Shown here: in pieces, positions 45,553 through 54,686 of the stretch
Layout of the letters: each line of letters begins with the position of its first letter
Numbering within the stretch: position 1 is the first letter of the stretch
DNA from: CBDDGJ01 sp965199285
GTDB lineage: Bacteria; Pseudomonadota; Alphaproteobacteria; RS24
Direction of reading: 5' to 3'
Assembly (NCBI GenBank): GCA_965199285.1
Contig: OZ240687.1
Coordinates: forward strand, 744,001-808,000
DNA length: 64,000 bases
Made by a program: the position numbers and the translations under genes
The notes under the pieces: model-generated
What the model saw: only the letters and a program-made list of their open reading frames with translations
The model's database searches: none
Told to the model about the DNA's origin: nothing

Positions 45553-46380
45553 ATGAAATTACAAGGAAAAACCGCCATTATTACCGGAGCCGGACAGGGT
45601 ATCGGTGCAGCCATTGTAACCCGATTGGCGGCAGAAGGAGCCCGGGTCGCCGCCATTGATATGAATATTGAAACCGTAAAAACGCTGATCGATGGACTTG
45701 ATAAAAGCGATCAGCATGTGGCGCTTGCCGCTAATGTCGGCAATAGTACAGAAATTATCGCCGCCATAAGAAGCGCGCGGGCGACATTTGGCCGATTGGA
45801 TTTTGCGGTCAATAATGCCGGCATTGGGGCGGCTGAAAATGACGGATCGGATAAGTTCTATGCCGCCATGGATAAACGCAATGCCGAGCTTGCAGCAGGT
45901 AATCCGCCGACCACTTTTGTTGACCACCTTATCCATATGGAAGATGTAGGCTGGCAAACTGTGATGGATGTTAATCTGAATGGTGCATTTTATGTCTGCC
46001 GGGAAGCGGTGCGGATTATGGCTGAAGATGAAGCCGGTGGCGCGATCGTCAATATTTCATCGACATCAGCTCAATCGGGCGAGGGCTCACCGCATTATGT
46101 GACTTCAAAATCGGCACTCATTGGCCTAACCCGTCAGCTCGCGCGCGAGCTTGCGGCGCGCCATATTCGTGTGAATGCGGTTGCGCCGGGCCCAACCAAC
46201 ACGCCGATCATGCAAAATATTCCGGCTGAGTGGATTAGCTCAATGGAACAAGCAATTCCGCTTGGGCGCATGGCTGAACCAGCCGAAATAGCCAGCGCGG
46301 TTGCTTATTTACTATCAGATGATGCCAGCTTTGTGACGGGCAGCATTTTGGCCGCAAATGGTGGATCATATTATTTTTAG
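45553..46380 (+). CDS. SDR family oxidoreductase
   Basis: A 275-residue classical SDR: GAGQGIG near residue 13, NNAGIG near 88, catalytic YVTSKSA near 176, and VAPGPTNTPIM near 205. An insertion of about 20 residues after the NNAG region (YAAMDKRNAELAAGNPPTT) is longer than usual. It follows the previous SDR by 12 bases with GGGAGA upstream. Its stop is followed at once by copy B of the dispersed element and then the convergent KstD gene. Confidence 0.9.
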   Translation: MKLQGKTAIITGAGQGIGAAIVTRLAAEGARVAAIDMNIETVKTLIDGLDKSDQHVALAANVGNSTEIIAAIRSARATFGRLDFAVNNAGIGAAENDGSDKFYAAMDKRNAELAAGNPPTTFVDHLIHMEDVGWQTVMDVNLNGAFYVCREAVRIMAEDEAGGAIVNISSTSAQSGEGSPHYVTSKSALIGLTRQLARELAARHIRVNAVAPGPTNTPIMQNIPAEWISSMEQAIPLGRMAEPAEIASAVAYLLSDDASFVTGSILAANGGSYYF

Positions 46381-46381
46381 C

Positions 46382-46518
46382 GCATATCTCATGAAAAGTG
46401 CACTTTTATAATAAGTTCTGGCACTTTTCCGCCACACTTGTAAAAAAATTGGGATATGCGTAAAAACAACAGCTTAGTGCGTGCCTGATGAACCAACTTA
46501 TAAGTGACACGCGCTAGC
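46382..46518 (-). repeat. Dispersed element, copy B
   Basis: A 137-base block on the minus strand, about 91% identical to 30820-30954. It fills the whole 133-base gap between two convergent genes and includes the TAG stop of the KstD gene (46514-46516). The minus-strand hairpin has AGCGCGTGTC paired with a changed arm GGCACGCACT, so one mismatch and one wobble pair arise. The T-tract is interrupted (TTGTTTTT). The palindrome AAAAGTGCACTTTT and the GATATGC/GCATATC ends are fully conserved. Confidence 0.85.
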
Positions 46519-48196
46519 GATTCTGCCCCGTAATATGACGGGCAGCAAGATAGCCGAAGGTCATCGCTGGCCCGATCGTAGCGCCTGCCCCAGGATATTT
46601 ATCCCCCATCACCGAGCTTGCCGAATTGCCAATCGCATATAAGCCAGAAATTGGGCTGTCATCTTTCCGCACCACTTGCCCGTTCGCATTTGTGTGCAAA
46701 CCGCCCTTTGTACCAATGTCACCCGGGTAAATTGGGATTGCATAAAAAGGGGCGGTATCCATCGGCGCGATACAGGGGTTCGGCTCATTGGTGCTGTCGC
46801 CATAAAATTTATCATAATAGCTATCCCCACGGCCAAATTCGGTATCTTTGCCGGTTATCGCATAATGATTATTTTTCTCTATGGTCGCGGTGAGATTATC
46901 TGCATCTATATTCAAAGCCTTTGCCAATTCTGCAATCGTGTCGGCTTTTACAAGTATAGTCTTAACTTCTTTCGGCAATCGATTATCGGGAAATGCCCAC
47001 CCCGGGCCAATCGGCCCGAGTGGGAATTTTTTCCGAAATGTGGCATCAAACACCAGATAGCTTGGCACACTCACCTCGTTTTCGCTATTTTGATACATTG
47101 ATAATCCAGACTCCAGATAGGGCGCAGCCTCATTGCTAAAACGCTTGCCATGTTTATTGACAATCACCAGCCCCGGCAAAGAACGTTCGGCAAACAGAAT
47201 AAAAGGTTGCGGCCAGCCTGGCACTTTAATCGAAGGCGCCCACCATGCATGCTGCATTAATGATGTTTTAGCACCAATTTCCATACCGCCGCGAATGGCA
47301 TCGCCGGTATTATGATGATTGCCGCCTGACCATTTTTTATCGCTTGGGGCGGGTAGATGTTTTTCCCGCATATGCTGATTTTTTTCAAACCCTCCCGCGC
47401 CTAATATCACGCCCTTTGTGACAGATATTTCTTGCGGCTTTCCATCGCGTGAGACAATCGCCCCGCTCACACGCCCGTCTTTTTCAATCAGCTTTTCAAA
47501 CGCGGTCTCGCGATAAAGCGGAATATGTCGTTCCCGCACCGACCATAATAATCTGCCAACCAAAGCATTTCCGAGTGTCAGCCGATGGTCACGTTTACCC
47601 TTTAGGCGCGCCGGAATATCCAAATAATAGCGCAACATCATTTTCATGGCGGTTAGCTTCCAGCCCCGCGCTTGAGTTAGAAATGCCCGCCCCTCGCTAA
47701 ACGTAATAGAGATACCATTCATTGTTGATTGGGCGGGGGTTGGTTTCAGATAATCTAACAGCTCTTTTAGATGGCGCGCATTCATCGGCATTGGGGAATG
47801 GGTGCGGAAGCCCTGCTTGCCACCTGGCTCCTCCGGATAATAATCGGGATAATCATAAGGCTCATATTTCAACCGTGTATTCTTGTCGAGAAATTCAAGC
47901 ATTGCCGGCGCGCCCTCGACAAATGCGCGGATGCGATCATCTTCCACAACATCGCCAATGACCGCTTTCATATAGTCATAAGCCTCTTCGCGTGAATCAT
48001 CCACACCTTGCGCTTGTGCATAATGTGAATTGGGAATCCAGATACCACCTCCCGACATTGCCGACGTACCGCCAATCTCATTGCTTTTTTCAATGATGAT
48101 AACATCGCTGCCATAAATATGCGCGCTCAGCGCGGCGACCAAAGCCCCCGCCCCTGTACCGACAACCAGCACATCAGTTTTCATTTTTTCGCTCAT
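46514..48196 (-). CDS. kstD: 3-ketosteroid Delta1-dehydrogenase type flavoprotein
   Basis: A 560-residue FAD enzyme. The dinucleotide motif GTGAGALVAAL begins at residue 13, and EKSNEIGGTSAMSGGGIWIP at 36-55 is characteristic of KstD. The C-terminal active-site strand has DKYPGAGATIGPAMTFGY, with the Tyr (534) and Gly of the KstD ketone-binding site. KstD introduces the 1,2 double bond into the steroid A ring, which, with 9alpha-hydroxylation, opens ring B. It is the last of the 17-gene array that starts at hsaA. Confidence 0.87.
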   Translation of the reverse strand: MSEKMKTDVLVVGTGAGALVAALSAHIYGSDVIIIEKSNEIGGTSAMSGGGIWIPNSHYAQAQGVDDSREEAYDYMKAVIGDVVEDDRIRAFVEGAPAMLEFLDKNTRLKYEPYDYPDYYPEEPGGKQGFRTHSPMPMNARHLKELLDYLKPTPAQSTMNGISITFSEGRAFLTQARGWKLTAMKMMLRYYLDIPARLKGKRDHRLTLGNALVGRLLWSVRERHIPLYRETAFEKLIEKDGRVSGAIVSRDGKPQEISVTKGVILGAGGFEKNQHMREKHLPAPSDKKWSGGNHHNTGDAIRGGMEIGAKTSLMQHAWWAPSIKVPGWPQPFILFAERSLPGLVIVNKHGKRFSNEAAPYLESGLSMYQNSENEVSVPSYLVFDATFRKKFPLGPIGPGWAFPDNRLPKEVKTILVKADTIAELAKALNIDADNLTATIEKNNHYAITGKDTEFGRGDSYYDKFYGDSTNEPNPCIAPMDTAPFYAIPIYPGDIGTKGGLHTNANGQVVRKDDSPISGLYAIGNSASSVMGDKYPGAGATIGPAMTFGYLAARHITGQNR

Positions 48197-48211
48197 AATT
48201 TGCCCCTTTTT

Positions 48212-48667
48212 TCATGGATAATAACGACTAATGGTCTCGACCACACAGGCGGGACGCTCTTCCCCCTGAATTTCGACTGTGATTCGAACCGTCGATTGCA
48301 CCCCCCCTTTAACCTCTTCCACTTTGATAATCTCACCACGACCGCGAATAAATGAACCGCATTTTACCGCATTGGGAAAGCGCGCTTCCCCAACTCCATA
48401 ATTCACCCCCATTGAAAAATTTTGTACATTTATAAGCTGCGGCAAGAATTTATTTGCAAGCGATAATGTTAAAAATCCATGCGCGATTGTGGCTCCAAAC
48501 GCGCCTTGCTTCGCTTTTTTGGAATCGACATGTATCCATTGATGATCATCCGTCGCATCTGCGAATTGGTTGATGCGGGTTTGGGTCATTTCCATCCATT
48601 CGGTTGGCGCAAGCTGCGTGCCTTCAGAACCAATTAAGGCTTGCGGGGTTGCAAAAGTTTTCATCAT
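48212..48667 (-). CDS. MaoC-like (R)-specific enoyl-CoA hydratase
   Basis: A 151-residue hot-dog-fold protein. The hydratase motif is visible: Asp and His in ATDDHQWIHVD with the following GATIAHGFLTLSL. MaoC proteins hydrate trans-2-enoyl-CoA in beta-oxidation. Its place six bases after the ipdF-like gene and before kstD suggests it acts on steroid side-chain or ring-derived CoA esters. The short single-domain form usually works as a dimer. Confidence 0.9.
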   Translation of the reverse strand: MMKTFATPQALIGSEGTQLAPTEWMEMTQTRINQFADATDDHQWIHVDSKKAKQGAFGATIAHGFLTLSLANKFLPQLINVQNFSMGVNYGVGEARFPNAVKCGSFIRGRGEIIKVEEVKGGVQSTVRITVEIQGEERPACVVETISRYYP

Positions 48668-48673
48668 AATCTC

Positions 48674-49447
48674 CTATGGGTGCTGGCTTGAGGTTGAGAC
48701 CACTTCACCCGTCATAAAGGATGAATAATCGCTGGCGAGAAACACAATGACATTGGCCTGTTCCCAAACTTCACTGCCACGCCCATAGGCTTCCCGCGCT
48801 TCCAGCTCCGCCAATAATTCCTTGGAGGTCACCTTATGCAAAAACGGATGCACAGCCAGAGATGGCGCAATCGCATTAACCCGTATACCAAATTCAGCCC
48901 CCTCTAAGCCAGCACATCGTGTAAGCGCCATCACCCCTGCTTTGGCGGCGGCATAATGCGCTTGCCCTTTTTGCGCGCGCCAGCCAAGCACGGACGCATT
49001 ATTGACAATCACGCCCCCCGTGCCGTTTTCTTGCATAATTTGCATGGCGGCGCGGTTAACACGAAAGCAACCATTTAGAGTTACATCAACCACTTTCAGC
49101 CAATCTTCATCGCGCATTTCTGTCAGCATGGCGGTTCCCCCAAGCCCGGCATTATTCACCACCACATCAATGCCGCCCATCACCTCTTGTGCTGCCGTAA
49201 AAAGCGCATCGACTTGTTGTTGCTGGGTGACATCGCAAAGCGCAAAGCCAACCGCGCCAATCTCTTGTGCGGCTTTTTCGGTTCGGGCGGGGTGGGTGTC
49301 AGAAACAAAAACCTGCGCCCCCTCTTCTTTACATTTTTTTGCCGTCGCAAAACCGATCCCCGTGCCAGCGGCGGCGGTTATCACCACACGCTTGTCTTTC
49401 AATAATTCATGCCCTTCGACATAATCCGGAATATTTTTTAGATTCAT
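48674..49447 (-). CDS. ipdF: SDR, IpdF-like (HIP-CoA branch dehydrogenase)
   Basis: A 257-residue SDR with the variant glycine motif AAGTGIG near residue 28, NNAGLGG near 103, catalytic YAAAKAG near 168, and the C-terminal SDYSSFMTGEVVS. The block NNASVLGWRAQKG strongly resembles actinobacterial IpdF (Rv3559c type), which oxidises the 5-hydroxyl of the HIP-CoA intermediate. It overlaps the FadE30-like gene by four bases, and in actinobacteria the ipdF and fadE30 genes are also neighbours. Assignment rests on recalled similarity. Confidence 0.8.
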   Translation of the reverse strand: MNLKNIPDYVEGHELLKDKRVVITAAAGTGIGFATAKKCKEEGAQVFVSDTHPARTEKAAQEIGAVGFALCDVTQQQQVDALFTAAQEVMGGIDVVVNNAGLGGTAMLTEMRDEDWLKVVDVTLNGCFRVNRAAMQIMQENGTGGVIVNNASVLGWRAQKGQAHYAAAKAGVMALTRCAGLEGAEFGIRVNAIAPSLAVHPFLHKVTSKELLAELEAREAYGRGSEVWEQANVIVFLASDYSSFMTGEVVSTSSQHP

Positions 49448-50586
49448 AATCTCCCTCGTGGTTCTTTTGGCATGCCTAGGGCGCGCTCGGCGATAATATT
49501 TCTTTGAATCTGATTTGTGCCGCCATAAATCGTATCCGCCCGCGAGAATAGAAATATTTTTTGCAGCCTGCTTAATTCGCCATCTTCCAGCGTTTCAGCT
49601 TCATCTCCCATAATCTCCATGGCAAGCTCACCTAGATCACGATGCCAGCTTGCCCAGAATATTTTCCCGATCATCGCTTCTGGCCCGGCCGTGCCACGCA
49701 GCATCCGCAAAGCATTCATCCGCATAATGTGCAAACCGGCATAAGCCTTGCCCAAGCGCTGGCGGATCAGGGGATCATCGAATGTGCCATTTTTCTTTGC
49801 GAGCGCCATCATTTCATTAAGTTCTCCACGAAATTGCATTTGCTGCCCTAAGGTTGACGCCCCGCGCTCAAACCCTAGCAAAGCCATTGCTATGTTCCAG
49901 CCATCACCAACCGCGCCGATCATATTATCAGCATCGGTTTCGGCGTGGTCAAAAAAGACTTCGTTAAATTCGCAACTGCCGCTTAACTGTCGAATGGGGC
50001 GAACATCAATACCTTGCTGTTGCACCGGTACAAGCAAAAATACGAGCCCGTCACGGCCTTGTGATCCATCCTCGGCTCTGGCAAGCACGAATATCCAATC
50101 GGCTTCATGCGCCAGTGATGTCCATATTTTCTGTCCATCAATCACCCATTTATCACCTTGTAGACGCGCTCTGGTTTTGACATTTGCCAAATCAGATCCC
50201 GCATTTGGTTCGGAATAACCCTGACACCAAAATTCCGTGCCGTTGCGAATGCCAGGTAAAAATTTCTGCTTTTGCTCTTCCGTGCCAAACGCGATAATGG
50301 TTGGCGCGAGCAAAGTCTCCCCAATATGGCCAGCGCGCCCTGGCCCCCCATGCGCGGCATATTCTTCATTAAGCTCAACCTGAACCATCAAATCACAATC
50401 GCGGCCGCCATATTGTTCCGGCCAGCCAATTCCAATCCACCCGGCTGCGCCTAGTTTTTGTTCCCATTTGCGGCGCAATGCGGCGTGACTTTCCTCATCG
50501 CCCGGGCTGCCGCGCCAGCGAATTTTCTCAAAATCACCGCGCAAATTCTCGGTAAGCCATTGTTTGAATTCGGCTCGTAAGCTCAT
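49444..50586 (-). CDS. Acyl-CoA dehydrogenase, FadE30-like
   Basis: A 380-residue flavin dehydrogenase. FAD/substrate-loop landmarks are WCQGYSEPNAGSDLANV and GQKIWTSLAH, with C-terminal YGGTNQIQRNIIAERALG. The pattern fits FadE30 of the HIP branch. It overlaps both neighbours (ipdF-like and the short FadE) by four bases. The pairing of this long dehydrogenase with the shorter one suggests a two-subunit enzyme, as known for steroid FadE proteins. Confidence 0.85.
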   Translation of the reverse strand: MSLRAEFKQWLTENLRGDFEKIRWRGSPGDEESHAALRRKWEQKLGAAGWIGIGWPEQYGGRDCDLMVQVELNEEYAAHGGPGRAGHIGETLLAPTIIAFGTEEQKQKFLPGIRNGTEFWCQGYSEPNAGSDLANVKTRARLQGDKWVIDGQKIWTSLAHEADWIFVLARAEDGSQGRDGLVFLLVPVQQQGIDVRPIRQLSGSCEFNEVFFDHAETDADNMIGAVGDGWNIAMALLGFERGASTLGQQMQFRGELNEMMALAKKNGTFDDPLIRQRLGKAYAGLHIMRMNALRMLRGTAGPEAMIGKIFWASWHRDLGELAMEIMGDEAETLEDGELSRLQKIFLFSRADTIYGGTNQIQRNIIAERALGMPKEPRGRL

Positions 50587-51641
50587 GCAACCAACTCTCT
50601 ATCCATAAGTTTGATAAGCGCTTCATAATCTTTCACCGGCGCTCCGAATAGAGCGCGATTATGTCGGGCGCGCTTGAAAAAATAATGCAATGGATACTCC
50701 CATGTAAAACCAATGCCGCCATGTAGCTGGATCGCATCCCCCGCAATCTTGAAATAAGCCTCATGACACCAGCCACGGGCAATCAGTGCAGCCTCTTGCG
50801 CTTCATCAGCCATTGCGATTGCCAAGCCATAAGCTGCCGATCGGGCACTTTCAAGCGCAATATACATATCTGCACAACGATGTTTGATGGCCTGAAAACT
50901 AGCAATGGGGCGGTCAAATTGCACCCGCTGGGCTGTATAATCGAGAACAATATCCATGCAGCGCTGCGCCCCGCCAAGCGATTCATAAGCCAATGCGGCT
51001 TGCGCGATCATTAACACCTGTGCAAACGCATCCGGCGCTATGATGGCAAATGGCGATGCCGTAATCGGCGGTGATGCAACCCTGGCAAGATTGCGTAATC
51101 CGCCCATGGTTTTTTGCGGGCTAATGGTAAACGCCTTGGCATCAATCAAATAAAGCGCAACCTCATCCCCCGCCTCTGTCGCCAGCAAAATATAATTGGC
51201 GATTGACGCATCAATGACATGCTCAATTTCACCGCCTGTATGGTCTATTGTGCCGCGCCCATCCGCAAAAGCGATAATCATATCACCGGCCGCGATCGCA
51301 CAAAGATACGTTTTCTTAAATGTCTCATCGGCAAAATGTTCGATTAAATCAGCCGCCAGACAGCAGGTCGAAAAAAAAGGTGATGCGAACAGCGTATACC
51401 CCGCTTCTTCCATAATCACCGCGCGGCCTAATTGCCCTAACCCCGCACCGCCATAAGCTTCGGGAATGCTTATCGCCGCCAAACCCTGCTGGCGGGCAAA
51501 ATCCTGCCAGGCGATAATATCTGTGCTTTGCGGATCATCATAAATGCGCTGTAGGCTAGCACCGGCATCATACCAATCATTTAACCAGCCCTTAACCGAT
51601 TGTCGGATCATGTCATGGTCTTCAGAAAAGGGATAGGGCAT
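50583..51641 (-). CDS. Acyl-CoA dehydrogenase, short steroid-type subunit
   Basis: A 352-residue acyl-CoA dehydrogenase-like protein. The N-terminal domain has SIPEAYGGAGLGQLG, and the C-terminal LHGGIGFTWEYPLHYFFKRA is typical of the family. The central FAD-loop motif seen in the long partner is not recognisable. Such shorter chains often lack one function and act as alpha2beta2 partners of a long chain. The gene overlaps the long partner by four bases, which favours a fixed subunit ratio. Confidence 0.82.
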   Translation of the reverse strand: MPYPFSEDHDMIRQSVKGWLNDWYDAGASLQRIYDDPQSTDIIAWQDFARQQGLAAISIPEAYGGAGLGQLGRAVIMEEAGYTLFASPFFSTCCLAADLIEHFADETFKKTYLCAIAAGDMIIAFADGRGTIDHTGGEIEHVIDASIANYILLATEAGDEVALYLIDAKAFTISPQKTMGGLRNLARVASPPITASPFAIIAPDAFAQVLMIAQAALAYESLGGAQRCMDIVLDYTAQRVQFDRPIASFQAIKHRCADMYIALESARSAAYGLAIAMADEAQEAALIARGWCHEAYFKIAGDAIQLHGGIGFTWEYPLHYFFKRARHNRALFGAPVKDYEALIKLMDRELVA

Positions 51642-51643
51642 AA

Positions 51644-52522
51644 TTATGTTCCATACACGTTTTGCGGGGCAGGGTGGTTTTTTAGCAATTCATCTATGAC
51701 CTCACCAATCTCTTGCGGCTCATACCGCGCCCCCTTATCATGCACTGCGCCAGTCTTCCACCCTTGGGCGATGGAAAGTTTGCCGCCAAAAGCTTCAAAG
51801 CAATGACCGTTAATATGCGCCGATTGCACCGAGCACAGATAAACAATCAGGGGCGCAACATTGGCGGGATCAAACACATCGAAGCTACCATCTTCTGGCT
51901 TTTTCATCATTTCGGCAAACACATCTTCGGTCATACCAGTCCGCCCTTGTGGGGCAATCGCATTAGCAGTAATGCCATAGCGGGCAAGTTCCGCCGCCTG
52001 ATTAAGCGTAAGCGTCAAAATGCCGCCCTTCGCAGCAGCATAATTGCTCTGCCCGACCGAACCTTGCAGCCCTGCCCCTGAGCTTGTATTAATGATGCGG
52101 GCTTGCGGATCCGTCCCGTCCTTTTGTAAGTTGCGCCAATATTTCGCCGCATGAGAGGAGACACAAAAATGCCCTTTCAAATGCACGGCAATTACCGCAT
52201 CCCACTCCGCTTCGGTGAGCGAGGTGAACATCCGATCACAATTATTGCCAGCATTATTGACGACAATATGTAGGCTACCAAACGCCTCCAACGCATCTTT
52301 GACAATTTCTCCCGCCGCTTCATAATCAGTAATATCGTGCAGGCTAGTGATGGCGTTGCCGCCTGCTTCTTTAAGCATGGTGACGGTTTCATCGGCGCGC
52401 ACTTGGTCAATATCATTGACGACCACATTCGCTCCCGCCGCCGCAAGGGCTACCGCATAAGCACGCCCCAAGCCATAGCCACTACCGGTGACAATCGCCG
52501 TTCTATTATCGCATAATAACAT
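51644..52522 (-). CDS. SDR, 17beta-HSD4/FabG-like
   Basis: A 292-residue SDR with the glycine motif GSGYGLG near residue 13, NNAGNN near 90, and catalytic YAAAKGG near 162. The late segment HINGHCFEAFGGKLSIAQGW is typical of the multifunctional-enzyme type 2 or 17beta-HSD4 dehydrogenase group. It oxidises 3-hydroxyacyl-CoA or 17-hydroxysteroids in sterol clusters of actinobacteria (Rv3502c/Rv3548c-like). The stop of fadA6 overlaps its start by one base. The exact substrate is not settled. Confidence 0.83.
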   Translation of the reverse strand: MLLCDNRTAIVTGSGYGLGRAYAVALAAAGANVVVNDIDQVRADETVTMLKEAGGNAITSLHDITDYEAAGEIVKDALEAFGSLHIVVNNAGNNCDRMFTSLTEAEWDAVIAVHLKGHFCVSSHAAKYWRNLQKDGTDPQARIINTSSGAGLQGSVGQSNYAAAKGGILTLTLNQAAELARYGITANAIAPQGRTGMTEDVFAEMMKKPEDGSFDVFDPANVAPLIVYLCSVQSAHINGHCFEAFGGKLSIAQGWKTGAVHDKGARYEPQEIGEVIDELLKNHPAPQNVYGT

Positions 52523-53670
52523 TATAGCCTCTCAATAATGGTTACATTTGCCTGCCCGCCGCCTTCGCACATGGTTTGCAAGCCGTAGCGCCCGCCGACA
52601 CGTTCAAGCTCATGCAGCAGGCTTGTCATAAGTTTTGTGCCCGTCGCACCGAGCGGATGCCCGAGCGCAATCGCACCGCCATTGACATTGGTTTTGGCGT
52701 GATCATAATCCATCTCCTTGAGCCATGCCATCACCACTGATGCAAATGCCTCATTAATTTCAACCAGATCAATATCAGATAGAGACATGCCGGTTTTTTG
52801 CATCGCATATTCGGTTGCTGGCATGGGGGCGGTCAGCATCCAGATCGGATCCGCCGCCCGCACCGATAAATGATGAATACGCGCGCGGGGGGTAAGCTTA
52901 TAGCGTTTTACCGCCGCTTCAGATGCCAGCAAAACCGCCGATGCCGCATCGCAGGTCTGGCTGGAAACACCGGCATGAATAAGCCCACCTTCGGTAAGCG
53001 CCGCTAATCCCGCCATTTGTTCTAAGGTGGTTTCGCGGCGTACCGTTTCATCCACCGTAACCCCGGCAAGCGGGGTGATTTCTGTTGTAAAGCGCCCCTC
53101 ATCTATCGCTTGGGCGGCGCGGCGATGGCTTTCAAGCGCATAGGCTTCCATATCGGCGCGCGAAATATCCCATTTCTGGGCAATCATTTCGGCCGATTCA
53201 AATTGCGAGAAAGCGCCATTTTGATAGCGCTGCATCCAGCCTTTTGAATCAATAAAAGGGGTTTCAAAACCAAATTCCCGCCCCGCCAGCATTGCGGCCG
53301 AAATTGGGATTTGTGTCATGGTCTGAACCCCACCCGCAATCACCACATCATTAACGCCCGCCATAATCGCTTGGGCAGCAAAATGCACAGCCTGTTGTGA
53401 TGAACCGCATTGGCGATCCACCGTTACCCCTGGCACGGCTTCATCCAGCCCGGCCGTAAGCCAACATGTGCGCGCTATATCACCAGCCAGCGGCCCTATT
53501 GTATCAACGCAACCAAAGATAACATCATCATAATCCGCATCCGGGATATTGTTACGGCTAACAATTTCCTTGAGCACATGCGCCCCTAAATCGCTGCCAT
53601 GAATATGCGCGAGCCCGCCCTTGCGTCGCCCCGTCGGTGTGCGTGTCGCATCAATAATATAGGCTTCCAT
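52522..53670 (-). CDS. fadA6: Thiolase, FadA6-like
   Basis: A 382-residue thiolase. The nucleophile Cys88 lies in VTVDRQCGSS, the GHPLGATG histidine motif near 335, and the second catalytic Cys368 in CEGGGQANVTIIE. Long matches to actinobacterial FadA6 include ARIHHLSVRAADP and VEINEAFASVVMAWLKE. FadA6 cleaves a beta-ketoacyl-CoA from the steroid C/D-ring residue, releasing acetyl-CoA. It lies between the SDR and FadE genes, two bases after the latter. Assignment is by recalled family sequence. Confidence 0.85.
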   Translation of the reverse strand: MEAYIIDATRTPTGRRKGGLAHIHGSDLGAHVLKEIVSRNNIPDADYDDVIFGCVDTIGPLAGDIARTCWLTAGLDEAVPGVTVDRQCGSSQQAVHFAAQAIMAGVNDVVIAGGVQTMTQIPISAAMLAGREFGFETPFIDSKGWMQRYQNGAFSQFESAEMIAQKWDISRADMEAYALESHRRAAQAIDEGRFTTEITPLAGVTVDETVRRETTLEQMAGLAALTEGGLIHAGVSSQTCDAASAVLLASEAAVKRYKLTPRARIHHLSVRAADPIWMLTAPMPATEYAMQKTGMSLSDIDLVEINEAFASVVMAWLKEMDYDHAKTNVNGGAIALGHPLGATGTKLMTSLLHELERVGGRYGLQTMCEGGGQANVTIIERL

Positions 53671-53672
53671 TT

Positions 53673-54677
53673 TTAACTCTCCTTCACATTAAAACTCTCC
53701 GCCGGGCCGATTGGCATCGCCCCTGACAGAATTTTATCTTCCAATGCGCGCATATGGTAAGATCGATCTCCCCAATCGCCGCATAGCGACCAAGCGCGCT
53801 TCATAAATAAATGTAAATCAACCTCAAACGTATATCCCATCCCGCCAAAAATCTGGATCGCTGTTTCGGCGGCCAGCATCGCCGTATCAATCGCTGAGAT
53901 TTTGGCATTATGAATATGCACGCCCCCCCGCACCGCCGCCAGTTGCACGATGGGGCGGGTAAATTCAATCTGCGTATAGACAGAGGCCAGATGGTGTTTG
54001 ACCGCCTGAAAACTACCGATTTCAGTGCCAAATTGTTTGCGTTCTTTGGCATAGTCTATCGCCATATCGATCATGCGTTGTGATAGGCCGACAAGTTGTG
54101 CCGCCGCTAAAACAGCGCCGCGCGCGGTTAATGCCTCATCATCTGCCGCTCCCCGCTCATCTACCCGCTCATCTATATGTGGCGCGATTTGTGCCTTTGC
54201 CAGTTTCCGTAAGGGGTCAATCGTCGCCACATCATCCAAAATGACATTATCAGCCGCGATAAGCCTTTCGCCATGAATGAAATAATCATAAGCGCCGGCC
54301 TCTATATAAGGACATTGCGGTGATAATAGATTGACAAAAACTTTACCGGCAAGAGTCCTGTCCAGAATTTCTGTCTCCCCCATTGCAGAAAGAGCCGGAT
54401 AGGCCAGCCCCGCCTGTTCGACCATGGTTTCAGCCAGACATACATAACCAGCACTTTCGGCAATGGCCGTCATCACCACAAAATCTTGCCCGATCCCGCC
54501 TTGATCTTCTGGCAGAAGCAAAGAGAGTAGCCCCATTTCCGAAAATCGCGACCAGAGCATTGGCACGGTTTCACCGTGTGATATTTTACGCAAACGCGCA
54601 AGCGGATTTTCGGCCACCAGCATAGCATGGCTGGCGGTGATTAAATCTTGCTGATCAGGGGTAAATTGAAACTGCAT
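53673..54677 (-). CDS. Acyl-CoA dehydrogenase, short steroid-type subunit (second)
   Basis: A 334-residue acyl-CoA dehydrogenase-like protein with N-terminal LLPEDQGGIGQDFV and C-terminal IQIFGGMGYTFEVDLHLFMKRAW. As with the 50.6 kb gene it is shorter than its long neighbour. It lies nine bases after the 54.7 kb dehydrogenase gene and three before fadA6. A heteromeric partnership with the long chain, like FadE31-FadE33 types, is the most likely role. Confidence 0.82.
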   Translation of the reverse strand: MQFQFTPDQQDLITASHAMLVAENPLARLRKISHGETVPMLWSRFSEMGLLSLLLPEDQGGIGQDFVVMTAIAESAGYVCLAETMVEQAGLAYPALSAMGETEILDRTLAGKVFVNLLSPQCPYIEAGAYDYFIHGERLIAADNVILDDVATIDPLRKLAKAQIAPHIDERVDERGAADDEALTARGAVLAAAQLVGLSQRMIDMAIDYAKERKQFGTEIGSFQAVKHHLASVYTQIEFTRPIVQLAAVRGGVHIHNAKISAIDTAMLAAETAIQIFGGMGYTFEVDLHLFMKRAWSLCGDWGDRSYHMRALEDKILSGAMPIGPAESFNVKES

Positions 54678-54686
54678 TTCGTTCCC

